The position numbers were made by a program, and so were the translations under genes. Under the pieces are notes generated by a model. That model had not been told where the DNA came from. It made no database searches and saw only the letters and a list, made by a program, of their open reading frames with translations. From positions 62,001 to 126,000 of the forward strand of contig JAVTVY010037249.1 in assembly GCA_036873755.1 (NCBI GenBank): a stretch of 64,000 nt of DNA, in the 5' to 3' direction. Position 1 is the first letter of the stretch; each line of letters begins with the position of its first letter. This DNA is from Hanleya hanleyi. Its lineage: Eukaryota > Mollusca > Polyplacophora > Lepidopleurida > Hanleyidae. Shown here piece by piece: positions 22,475 through 32,311 of this stretch.

Positions 22475-23449
22475 ATGCACCCTTGTAACATGACATCGAA
22501 CATAACTGGTGCCTCACCGACCATCGCTCTCGACAGTTTTCAAATGGCGTACTTCTCAGTTGCCCTTTTCTTCTCTCTTGTAGGAAATAGCTTGGTTATT
22601 TTCACAATTTACAAACGACACCGCCTCCATACAATATCCTATTATTTCATCTGTAATCTCGCCATAAAGGACTGTGCTGCTGCACTTAATTTCGCTATGA
22701 CCCTGCCGCCGACCCTCTATGCTGGAACATGGTTATACGGAGATTCGGTATGCATAATAGTCGGCTACTTGCACACCTGTTTCTATTCGACAGAATCACT
22801 GCTACTGACGGGCATGAGTCTGGAGAGATACTACAAATGCCTTACACCACTACATTATCCACTGAATGTTACTCCAAGAAAGTTCAAGTTCTTCGTCGCT
22901 TTCATTTGGCTAGTACCAGCTATCTGCGCCGCTTTGCCATTATTCCTGAACCAACCCTATATTACATATGTGCCAAACATAAAGACTTGTCAACTAAACA
23001 TTGCATCCGGATCAACCGGTGCAACTTACATAATGGTTTACAATTCACTACTGTTTGCTGTCTCTTCAGGAACAATGCTCTTCTCGTATGGCAAGATGTT
23101 TTATCTGGCGAGGCAAACAAGAAACCAAAGTTTGACAGCTGTTCCGGCATGGGCACAACCGACTACATGCAGACGAAATAACACTAATCACAGAGCAACT
23201 GTCATGGTGGTTCTTGTCACTGGAGTTTATCATGTTTGTTATCTGCCCTTCGCACAAGCGTTACGTCTAGTTGTAGATAATCGCGACTCAGTTACCTTTG
23301 GAGTGTTGTTGAGATACGAGAAAGCGGCTTCGTTCTTATTTATCATACCTTTGTTCTCGAATCCATTGATTTACGGGATTTATACTAAGACGTTCAGGGA
23401 AGAGACACGCAAGTGTTTGCAGAAGTTATGGCGCTGTTGTTCAACATAA
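22475..23449 (+). CDS. GPCR2, orphan class A receptor (beta subtype)
   Basis: A 324-residue seven-helix receptor in one open frame from ATG at 22475. Short glycosylatable N-terminus (N5 and N9 in N-x-T context); TM1 with GN (37-38); TM2 LAIKD (D66); TM3 with preceding C93 and ERY (117-119); W145 in TM4; C172 in ECL2; TM5 without the usual proline; TM6 with CYLP; TM7 with NPLIY; a short tail ending with two adjacent Cys, possible palmitoylation sites. Compared with GPCR5 it lacks two residues (Ile-Thr) just after CYLPFA in TM6, a 6-bp in-frame deletion. It would act at the plasma membrane through G proteins. The ligand is unknown; a chemosensory role is inferred only from clustering and the intronless structure. 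Confidence 0.88.
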   Translation: MHPCNMTSNITGASPTIALDSFQMAYFSVALFFSLVGNSLVIFTIYKRHRLHTISYYFICNLAIKDCAAALNFAMTLPPTLYAGTWLYGDSVCIIVGYLHTCFYSTESLLLTGMSLERYYKCLTPLHYPLNVTPRKFKFFVAFIWLVPAICAALPLFLNQPYITYVPNIKTCQLNIASGSTGATYIMVYNSLLFAVSSGTMLFSYGKMFYLARQTRNQSLTAVPAWAQPTTCRRNNTNHRATVMVVLVTGVYHVCYLPFAQALRLVVDNRDSVTFGVLLRYEKAASFLFIIPLFSNPLIYGIYTKTFREETRKCLQKLWRCCST

Positions 23450-23570
23450 ACACATTTCTCATCAGATCAGCAAAAAAAATGGAAGAATGGAATTGAACAG
23501 CTTGATATCATTGCGGGCTATTGCTCGGTTTTCCAGCATAATGTTGAAATTTTGAAATACAGTGGAGTCG

Positions 23571-23768
23571 ATGGCAGAAGACATTTTCTTGAGTGTTCAG
23601 CACAAGTGGTGCATGATGCTCGCATTGACAGTTTACAAGCTGCAACACACGTTCATATACCAGCTTGCCTCACTACATCCTTTACTATCCTTGTTCCCCA
23701 GATGGTTCTTATCGCCAAATATTCGCCCATTGGCCGCTGGGCGGAGGGTGAGGGTGGGTTTGCTTTGA
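23571..23768 (+). CDS. Short ORF downstream of GPCR2
   Basis: ATG 122 bp after the receptor stop. The frame reads MAEDIFLSVQHKWCMMLAL and continues to LIYQLAS-like residues, then diverges. It is the counterpart of the frames at 15362, 34362, 44565 and 52661. No known domain; coding status is uncertain. Confidence 0.25.
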   Translation: MAEDIFLSVQHKWCMMLALTVYKLQHTFIYQLASLHPLLSLFPRWFLSPNIRPLAAGRRVRVGLL

Positions 23769-24229
23769 ACATACGATTACCGAAGACCAATTGTAATCGA
23801 TTCTATAAACGGCATTTTGGATATTGTTTTACTCAGTGTCCGGAATCAATGGGATAGTCCTGGATCGGATTTAATGTTGTTGATTTCCTATGTCGGGAGT
23901 TTCAAGACAAATTTGTTTTGAGATTCAAACCGTCTTTAATGATGTGTCAAATGTCCCTGGAGGGCGGCGGATTGCAATCGATGTTGACGCCAGTACAAGG
24001 AACGTTTTGCCCATTTCAAACTCAGACTGCGGATCTGTCAGTTCGTATTTTTTATCTGCAGTATCACGTGTCAAGATATCAACCAATCAGCGTTAGTATG
24101 ACGAATTCCAGAAGAACCAAGCATTACAGAACATGGGCCACCAGAGGTGCTACAACACCTTAGCCTCTTAACAGTCCAGATCAAGCAACATCTCGCGCCA
24201 TGGTATATACATACCAAATTTGACCTTAT

Positions 24230-25000
24230 TGACCGTCTAAATTCGTTAATAGTATCTGTGTTCAAGAAAACTGATCGTAGATATATTAATGTCGGAAGCC
24301 ATAAAGCATTCTTTAGCTCTACTACATACAAGAGCTATCATTCATGGGACGTTTCTTTGTTTATAGAGTTGCTTGAATTTCTCATTAAAAATATCTATGT
24401 GAATTTGGCAACACAATATATCAGCAGCATATAGGTATTCCAATGGGTACTAATTGTGCACCCCTGTTGGCTGACCTATATCTGTTCTCTTATGAAAAAC
24501 CGAACCATTCAAAGCCCGTTCCTTCTCATTCACCTAACGCTATATAGACGATCTTCTCGCTGTAGATAATCGCTATATAGATGACGCAGGATATATATCC
24601 ACCCTCACTGGATTTGAAGGAAACTACAGACAGCCCTACAGGCACATCATATTTAGATCTATATCTCTATAAAAATGAAGCGGGCATTCTCTCTCGTCGA
24701 CTTTATGACAAAAGAGACGATTACAATTTCGACATCGTGAACTATCCCTTTCTGGACAGTAATATTCCAGTGGGACCTGCATATGGCGTATACATATCTC
24801 GCTTAGTAGCATTTGCTAGATCCTGTGTTAAATGTGACGATTTTAATCAACATCACAAAACATTGTTGCAGAAACTTATAAAACAGGGCTATTCCACCAA
24901 GCGCCTCCACTCAAAGTTTATCAAATTTGGCGATACATATCGCATGCTGATAGCAAAATACGATCGTAGCGTGCAAGATGTATGGCGCTACGTTTCGTAA
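24230..25000 (+). pseudogene. PLE RT C-terminal fragment, copy 2
   Basis: The segment before the catalytic box (24240-24490, with a GIPMGTNCAPLLAD match near 24437-24478) is broken by a deletion that removes the residues preceding YIDD. From 24581 a 139-codon frame is open: YPPSLDLKETTDSPTGTSYL, a DKRDDYNFDIVNYPF segment, PAYGVYISRLVAFARSC and a basic C-terminus ending DVWRYVS. The last part is the best-preserved region in every PLE copy. No endonuclease domain follows. Confidence 0.75.
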
Positions 25001-25178
25001 CTTGTGTCTAATTCCGCTTAACCCGGGGCTAGGGGCCGTATGAACCCCATGTACTTCAACATCCTGATGGTACTCATATGAACAGTCACAATCAAAGCGT
25101 GACTGAGATACATCATTCTTTAGATGACGACTTCGCAACGAATATTATGGATTAAGAATACTGATCAGCGATACGGAT

Positions 25179-25373
25179 TTGATATTTTTGGAACATCATG
25201 ATGTCTTGCCGGCATCATTGAAAACTGTTGACCGCTTCTCTCTTGCAGGAAACAAACCTATGTTTATGTATACTATGATTGTCTTTTTGAATTTGGTGCT
25301 AATACTGTTATATGGAATATGGAATAGGTCTTTGGATTATGGGCGCGGATATTCTCTAATGGACGACGGCTGA
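25179..25373 (+). CDS. PLE 3' ORF with membrane segment, copy 2
   Basis: A 64-codon frame without its own ATG at this position (it opens at a TTG). It encodes FLEHHDVLPASLKTVDRFSL, then the hydrophobic MIVFLNLVLILLYGIW helix, and ends YSLMDDG. It matches the 3' part of 3623-3916 and the minus-strand frame 60700-60894. The upstream 30 codons that would supply an ATG are shifted by a small indel at about 25143. It is either a broken second ORF or a conserved UTR. Confidence 0.3.
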   Translation: MIFLEHHDVLPASLKTVDRFSLAGNKPMFMYTMIVFLNLVLILLYGIWNRSLDYGRGYSLMDDG

Positions 25374-25398
25374 ATTATGAATGACGGACTAGACGCTT

Positions 25399-25641
25399 GT
25401 AATCTTACATAGGCCTACACGATGGAACGAACTGGAGGTAATGTTCTTAGTCGAAGTTTTCTAACCTGGATCAGTGGAATAAGGTGACCGTCATTATGTG
25501 CTGATAGTGATCTGTCGTACAACATTACAAGCGTCTAGTCCGTCATTCATAATCTGAGCTACTGAGCTACAAAAAACCATGAAATGTGTTAAAATCCACC
25601 AGACTTGAGTGTAGTCGTTGTTCTCAAGACGGACTAAGACC
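25399..25641 (+). repeat. GPCR3 leader, interrupted by inverted PLE tip
   Basis: A single leader module beginning TTACATAGGCCTACACGATGG. At 25523-25556 the module is broken inside CGTACAAC|ATAACTGAGC by about 34 bp that are the reverse complement of the PLE 3' end lying at 25366-25399. The two PLE tips thus face each other across about 125 bp of receptor leader. Confidence 0.7.
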
Positions 25642-26556
25642 ATGCATCCTTGTAACATGACATCGAACACAACTGGTGCCTTACCGACCACCACTCTAGA
25701 CAGTTTACAAATGGAGTACGTTTCAGTAGCTTTTTTCTTCGCTTTGTAGGAAATAGCTTAGTTATTTTAACAATTTGCAAACGACACCGCCTCCATACAA
25801 TATCCTATTATTTCATCTGTAATCTCGCCATAAAAGACTTTGCTGCTGCAGTTAATTTTGCTATCTCGGTGCCGGCGACAGTCTATGCTGGAACATGGTT
25901 ATACGGAGATTCGGTATGCATAATAGTCAGCTACTTGCACACCTGTTTCTATTCGACAGAATCACTGTTACTGATGGGCATGAGTCTGAAGAGAGACTAC
26001 AAATACCTTAAACCTTTACATTATCCACTGAATGTTACTCCAAGAAAGTTCAAGTTCTTTGTCGCTTTCATTTGGCTAGTACCAGCTATCTGCACCGCTT
26101 TGCCATTATTCCTGAACCAAACATAAAGACTTGTCAACCAAACATTGCATCCGGATCAACCGGTGCAACTTACATATAATGGTTTACGAATTACTACTTT
26201 TTGCTGTCTCTTCAGGAACAATGCTCTTCTAGTATGGCAAGTTGTATTATCTGGCGAGGCAAACAAGAAACCAAAGTTTGACAGCTGTTCCGGCATGGGC
26301 ACAACCGACTACATGCAGACGAAATAACACTAATCACAGAGCAACTGTCACGGTGGTTCTTGTCACTGGAGTTTATCATGTTTGCTATCTGCCCTTCGCT
26401 ATTACACAAGCGTTACGTCTAGTTGCAGATAATCGCGACTCAGTTACCTTTGGAGTGCTGTTGAGATATGAGAAAGCGGCTTCGTTTTTATTGATCATTC
26501 CTTTGCTCTCGAATCCATTGATTTACGGGATGTATACTAAAACGTTCAGGGAATAA
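25642..26556 (+). pseudogene. GPCR3, beta-subtype receptor pseudogene
   Basis: Begins with the conserved ATGCATCCTTGTAACATG context. Lesions visible against GPCR2 and GPCR5: a one-base loss in TM1 (near 25735) that creates an early stop; a deletion of about 22 bp in ECL2 (near 26120) that removes the NQPYITYVPN region; a small insertion near 26175; and a TCG-to-TAG stop near 26230. TM2 to TM4 (25869-26126) and TM5 to TM7 (26242-26552) remain recognisable, with CYLPFAITQ and NPLIYG. ERY has become KRD. The C-tail is replaced after FRE by the end of the LTR element. It is clearly non-functional. Confidence 0.92.
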
Positions 26557-28504
26557 AAGCTGTCGATAAACTAAGCTTCAGTGAAGTCCAATTATAGCAG
26601 ATATACTTCAGCAGTCAACATATGAAAACTTAGGGTAGTTGAACAGATTATCAACTTGGCTAAATAACACCCCCTATGCTGTTATATGTTGAACCTGTAA
26701 CATTGGAGACCGGGAAGCAACAATAAGAAACAAGAACTCAAGACCAATTTCTCAGGATAAATAAATTCTTCCTTTATTCATATAGTAACATGTCCTTTTG
26801 TTCAGATTTGCTTTGCATAATTTAATTATGACCAATGAGCGTAACATGAGATTTGCTTTGCACTAATTATGACCAATGAGCGGAATTACTATGCTTTCAT
26901 GGGGTGGAGACTTGCTGGAGTGCATAAAACTAACGGGATGGCTGTAGTCGAATACTGTTGTAACATACAATCATTCCAATGAGTTCCACTTGCATCCATT
27001 ACAAGCAGCTGTCGTTGAATACTGTAACCCGATGTGATTTCATGGGGTGTTCATGCACACTACTGTTAGATGAAGGGTGGCTGCAGTCAAATACTGTAAC
27101 CCGATGCGATTGCATGGGGTGTTCATGCACTACTGTTAGGCGAAGAGTGGCTGCAGTTGAATACTGTATTCCGATGTGGTTGCATGGGATACTGTAACCC
27201 GATGTGATTGCATGGGGTGTTCATGCACACGACCGTTAGGTGAAGAATGGCTGCAGTTGAATACTGTATTCCGATGTGATTGCATCGGGTACTGGAATCC
27301 GATGCGATTGCATGGGGTACTTTGTAATCCGATGTGATCTCATGGGGTACTGTAATCCGATGTGATCTCATGGGGTACTGTAATCCGATGTGCTTGCATG
27401 GGGTACTGTAATCCGATGTGATTCCATCGGGTACTGTAATCCGATGTGATTGCATGGGGTACTTTAATCCGATTTGATCTCATGGGGTGTTCATCCCACT
27501 ACTTGTTTCAACAATCTATGTTTTCTTGGATGTCCATATTTTCTTGGATGTCCATGTTTTCTTGGATATCCATGTTTTCTTGGATGAGTCAAAGATATGT
27601 TGGGTGAGCAAAAGGTAATGGGTATAAGTCTTATTTACTTCAGTTTGACCATGACCCCATGATTTCTTGGAGGACACTCTACAGTGTTCCAAGTATTTCA
27701 GAGAGTCAAAGCAGAAAAATGAAGTCAAGACACTGAACCATTATCCTCATCGGCATCTGTTGCTCCTCCGCATATTTCAGCATTCCTCAGATGTCTGTCA
27801 GGTCCCAGGAACCTTCTGTTCAGGAGGTGTGGGCTTGTCTGGCTTACCAGAGCAAGTCCCAGAAATTCTCAGAGTTCACTCTTTATACACTCCAGCCACT
27901 AGCCTCAAACCCAAAATGTCGAAAATACCAAAAGCCTACTATTGTTAAAACTACTTGGAGAATCTGCATAATTACCATATATTTGTGACAGATATTAAAT
28001 ATAATGTACACAGTGATACAATTTATCCAAGATATACATCAACTTTCATCTGAAATAAAATACGAACGTCTGGTTGAGAGAGTATCACTATCAAAACAAC
28101 ATGGCTGCCTCCGTACAGAGAGAAATAAATTATGCATCTTTTATCATCAATAATTACTGGAATACATCAAACCACAGTTTGTCATGCCATGAATTACAAA
28201 GGTAGTACTTTCTTCTAGCTTCGTTATGTGAATAAATCAGTGTAACCTCATTAATTAACGATCTACAGCTCAAAAACCATGGCCATGTGGCACAAACGAA
28301 GTATCTCATTACAACAACAACATGCAAGTAAATTCTGCAGAGAGACTGCAAATATCCTCGGAATATTCGTTATCACTGAGAATTATCTGAAATGAACTCC
28401 AAATGTCAGAATTACAATTAGAGAACACACAAGAGAGATATTCTATAGAACTTGTAATAAAAAAAAAATGCAAATAGAAACCCAGTAAATTGATGCTCGT
28501 CTCA
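26555..28504 (-). repeat. Left (3') LTR with 28-bp minisatellite
   Basis: Nearly identical to 32312-34289. Right edge at ...GCTCGTCTCA (28504), so on the minus strand the LTR begins TGAGACGAGC. It contains GAATACTGTA-rich repeats and a 28-bp minisatellite (about 27280-27490), then TTTTCTTGGATGTCCATG repeats (27520-27585). Compared with the other LTR it has a local duplication around 26820-26880. Confidence 0.88.
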
Positions 28505-28516
28505 TTATCCCCACTT
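28505..28516 (-). promoter_or_regulatory. Polypurine tract of the LTR element
   Basis: On the minus strand AAGTGGGGATAA lies immediately upstream of the 3' LTR start TGAGACGAGC. This is the expected position for plus-strand priming. Confidence 0.6.
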
Positions 28517-29243
28517 AAGGTGGAAACGTCCTCGTTCACCTTACAGTTAACAGAGCATCAATCTCAAAATGCATGTACAGTTCTCAGTCAATGATAGTTC
28601 AAGAATTCAAATGAAGCTCAACCCTTGAAATCCATGGGTCACACGTACCAAGTTCATATTTCGAGATGTCATTTAAATCACACGTGCACAATAAATGTTT
28701 CGAATGCAATATCAAAGTCAATTTAAAGTCCACTCTTCAACAGTCCATGAATTCACATTTAACTGTTACAAGAAACAATTTCACATAATTCAATGAATCA
28801 CGCACAAGTACCTCGAAAAGTTTCCCACATAAAACACAATTCTATGCTGTCCTTGGAATTCACACAACACAGTTCACTGTTGTTCCTTGAAAATTCAAGC
28901 ACTTATAACACAGTTCAATGATGTCCTGGGAATTCACATGTGCGCAATACCATAAAGGTAAAAGTCCATCATGTATATCCGGAATCCAGTGAATGGTGAG
29001 TAACAACTAGTCCATAAATAGCACATCATCAAGGTAACAGTGGAAGGAAGTCCACTGTTCGGTCATCTATGCCAAATCATACCTTTTCCAGATGGATCCC
29101 TCATTGAATGATCCATGTGGCTTCAATTTTGATGTTAGTGAGGGTTCACATGTGATGTGAGACGGTGGCTCACTGTTGCTATACACATCACCTGACTGTC
29201 TGAATCCACTTATTTACATCTGATCATCATCGTGGAAACCATC
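28517..29243. other. Non-coding internal region of the LTR element
   Basis: No reading frame of note. Repeated words such as AATTCACA and ACACAGTTCA are frequent (28740-28950). RT and RNase H would be expected in this internal region in an intact relative, but no trace is visible. Confidence 0.4.
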
Positions 29244-29660
29244 CTAATAAAATCTCAGAAGAGCTCCTTTTGGTTTTCTTCCTAGATGTCCGGACAGGAA
29301 AGATTCATGGATTTGTTTCAACACGTACTCCCTAATCCATCGTGGTACCAAGAACTGCCATTGCCCAATGACATTCTTGTGCACTAATCTCCAGGAAAGC
29401 ACCCCGTCCTTTAGCATTAGGTTATGCCAGTTGTTCCAATAATGGTGGGTAGCTGGCCTTGCTGTACAGTTTTCAGTGCTGAACAGATGCATACCACTCC
29501 CGAACCATTTCTTAACTGGACCTATGTTTAGATGAATGAGTAGCTTCTTCTGTGTCATGGTATACCCCTGTATCCATGGTGTTTCTGTAACACTAAAGAT
29601 GGCATCTTGTACCTTTTGAGAGCATCTTCCTGTAATGAACCTGGAAAACATCTCTACCAA
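29244..29660 (-). pseudogene. Integrase N-terminal zinc-binding remnant
   Basis: A 138-codon frame. Its C-terminal half reads DGVLSWR, then QFLVPRWIREYVLKQIHES and SGHLGRK, the segment that precedes and enters the His-His-Cys-Cys domain of Ty3/gypsy integrases. The Cys pair and the whole DDE catalytic core are absent. The N-terminal half is of unclear origin. Confidence 0.65.
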
Positions 29661-29663
29661 GAT

Positions 29664-31187
29664 TCAACAGCCACCAGAGATCAACTCGGATAACGATTCC
29701 CAACATGTCCTCTGACATGTGAATCTAGATACTTCTGGCACCCCGACCAGGTCTTCATCAGGTTTGCTACCTTCTCCACTCCCATTTGGATTTTGTTGCG
29801 GGCTCCACAAATCATCCACACACAAATCCTCCATGGACAGAACACTCAGAAGAAGTAACACAACACCAATGAAATAAGTATATATCCTCTTTATTGGAGA
29901 GACCACTGTCCTCCTTAGTTTCTGGTTCTGCTGCGTCTCAGCAGGCCTATTAACACACACCGATCTCACTCTCAGAGAATCAGTCATGTCCAAAGATATC
30001 TCCTTACCATTTGAACATGGTCCACAACTCGACAAAAGGTCCACTGGCCCACCAGTTCCCTTTTGTAAAATATCATCCCCCAGCAACACCTCACCCTCAG
30101 TGTTGGCAATTGCTAATTTATGCTCCAGTACAGCCCTTCTCTTCTCAACTTCAGCACCGACAACCTCCCTTTTCCTGGTAAGTTTCAGCTCTGACTGTTG
30201 GCCCTGCAGTCTCTTGGTGTGGATACAGTCAGACAATGTCATGGCTGTAGTTCCAGTATCCATAGTATCTGTGCCCACAGTCCCCTGAAAGGTATCACTG
30301 AAATAAACTCCATCATACTTCGGTATCTTCCGTCGTACGGTTCCTGAGTTACCTGCTAGACTATCTGGGTTACCTGGACATCTCTCCAAATTGTTTTCAC
30401 ACAGGCCTGTATTACTTGGGACCGTCCCTCGGCCTACTGAGTTTGATGACTCCAGTGTACAATGCGGTTCTCTAAAATCTGCATTATGGAGAATTCCATC
30501 TTCAGAACCTTGAACATACGAAACAAAAGGCTTGGCGGAAACATTCAGACTTTGCCCTGTCATTTGATAGGTGCAATCTCTTATTAAATGGTTTCCGCCA
30601 CACCGGAAACACCCGGTGAACTGCTTCTTTCCTGTAGATCGTTGGTTTGCTGCCGTTGCCCTTGTTTGAGGTGAAGTCTGTGGAACCATCTTCGTCTTCT
30701 TGGTTCCTGGTTGTTGTGAATCTCTTGAGAATGACTCCACTTTATTATTCAGCGAGTTGAACATCTTCGTGATGTCTTCTCTAAGCTTTTGGACTTCAGA
30801 TACACAACACTCAGGCTTCCTCTGCTCGCTAACTTGATCTCTTTTCTCTCCATCAGCCTTAGTCTGATTCCACTTCTTACTACTCCGAGTTTGAGTTGCA
30901 ACTCTAACACCTTCGTCTTCCGGCTCTGATTCGTACTCTTTATCATCTAGGTGACTCTTCACCAGACGAATCTGTTTCCTGTTTCGTCGGTCCTCATTGA
31001 AGTTAGTTCGACTCTGTGTTTCCAGGAAATTCACAACCTCATACACAGCTTCGTCCAAATTCCCTGGTTCCTTAATGTACTCCACATGAAACCTTGCATT
31101 TTCATCATCAAGGCCATCCAGAAACTTCCGGAGTAGATCTTCTCTCCTTGTTTCTCTGTCTCTGTTTGCATGAGCTTTGTCATACAA
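29664..31187 (-). pseudogene. gag C-terminus, zinc knuckle and protease
   Basis: An open frame of 507 codons. Residues 1-60 continue the capsid-like domain (KAHANRDRETRREDLLRKFL). Residues 193-205 form a Cys-x2-Cys-x3-His-x4-Cys knuckle, one residue shorter than the usual CCHC spacing. Residues 310-312 are the DTG of an aspartic protease, followed by LLGDDIL (368-374). Instead of reverse transcriptase, the frame then runs into a segment with a hydrophobic stretch (about 434-451) and stops at 29664. In a normal element this frame would continue into RT, so the end marks the deletion scar or a replaced sequence. Confidence 0.75.
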
Positions 31188-31339
31188 TCGTTTCAGGTCT
31201 GCTGCAAAGTTTTTGGTTCAGGCTTTTGGTTCCGATTGCTGAACTGTGCCCCAAAACGTTTCGCTGTTTCTACTATCCTGAAACGATGATCAAGCTCATC
31301 AACCAATAGAGTAAAATTACTCCTTACTTCCCAGGGCAG

Positions 31340-31981
31340 TTATCCATATACAAATTCCCCAGCTTTACCCTGTATCCGAGGTAACAGCTCACCAAGTTTA
31401 TCTGCAATCGTCCACCCTTTAAGCATGGCTACGTCCTCGAATCTATTAATCCAAACTTCCCAAAGTTCAGACCCAGTGAATGGCGGTAGCTTGACATTCT
31501 GTTTTTTCGACCTTGAAACAAATATACTCTCACTAGATGGTGCTTCATTGCTAGAGGATTCACAGTGGGAACCTCTGTAGATCCTATCTGAAGGTCTAGT
31601 GCGAGAAATGCTGGCTCGGACCCGTCTGTTGTCATTGCTTGGAAAATAATCGGGTGATCTTCTGTTAACTGAAACTCTGTCTGGCTGTCCAGCTCGAGAC
31701 TGATGAGTTGCATTAGCACTCTGGCACTCTGGTGGGGATCTGTTCCCTCTATTCATCTTCTGAGCTTCTTTGATAATACCAGCCATAACTGAAGAAAATT
31801 CCATCAATGCACCTTTTAACACTGTTCCTACTTGCTCTGCCACTTCTTTCTGTATTTGTATCTGGTTGGAATCACCAGATGTCACCTGTAGAGGAACGGT
31901 ATTTGCTGTGGGGGCTGAGGGAATTCCTGAAAAATAATCCAAATCAATTCCAGTTATACCAGAATTCTTTGTGGATACCAT
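31340..31981 (-). pseudogene. gag N-terminal part of the LTR element
   Basis: A 213-codon frame. The start is low-complexity and polar. The C-terminal part reads KLPPFTGSELWEVWINRFED and LPRIQGKAGEFVYG, the start of the retrotransposon gag/capsid domain that is continued in the other frame below 31187. A frame interruption at 31190-31340 separates them. Confidence 0.75.
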
Positions 31982-32287
31982 TCTCTGTGGACCTAAAAGA
32001 ACATTAATTACAGATGACTGTGCCTTGGGTGATGCTGGAGTCCCCGTATCCTCATGAATTTCATCAGTATATTCTCCTGTGTTTCTGCTTCACTTGTTGT
32101 ATTACATGGATTATCAGCCAATGATCTATCAGATCTCCTCTGTCTACCTCTCTGTAGTGGTCTCCGTCCTGTATCCATAGCTTCCATCTAATTATATGTC
32201 CCTGACATGTAAACTGGATATTTCCACCATTTTCACCATGCAGGACCTCACTTGGTTCGTATCACTGGACCCGTTATGAAATAACAG

Positions 32288-32305
32288 GTCCCATTTCGGG
32301 CGCCA
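32288..32305 (-). promoter_or_regulatory. Primer-binding site, tRNA-Lys-like
   Basis: Minus strand TGGCGCCCGAAATGGGAC, six bases after the LTR end (...GCTACA). It differs at two positions from the 18-nt site complementary to tRNA-Lys used by many retroelements. Confidence 0.75.
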
Positions 32306-32311
32306 AAATAA

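Larger units (their letters stand above)
19465..24217 (+). repeat. Receptor block B, segmental duplication unit
   Basis: Second block. It is closely collinear with the block at 48460-53165, sharing even a segment near 19860-20010 (TTTTGTGATACATTTTTGTC...) that is absent from block A. The 5' region 19486-21650 holds no gene. It contains two related copies of a CATAATTTAACGAATT-type stretch (near 21190 and 21490). The block ends where a short repeat (24142-24216) meets PLE copy 2. Confidence 0.85.
24218..25398 (+). mobile_element. Penelope-like element, copy 2, 5'-truncated
   Basis: Starts within the RT thumb-upstream region and ends at the common PLE 3' terminus, abutting receptor leader sequence (TTACATAGGCC). 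About 125 bp further on, at 25523-25556, a second short piece of the same PLE terminus lies in inverted orientation inside the leader of GPCR3. The ends of this insertion are therefore rearranged. The copy is younger-looking than copy 1 but has internal deletions around the palm motifs (24480-24600). Confidence 0.75.

Noticed and set aside
27123..27455. 110- and 138-codon minus-strand frames in the LTR minisatellite (also 32843-33259)
   Set aside because: Repeat-driven openness in all three frames; no sign of a protein beyond the tandem unit.
29986..30288. 100-codon plus-strand frame antisense to the LTR element gag-protease
   Set aside because: Shadow of the 507-codon minus-strand frame; no independent conservation to judge.
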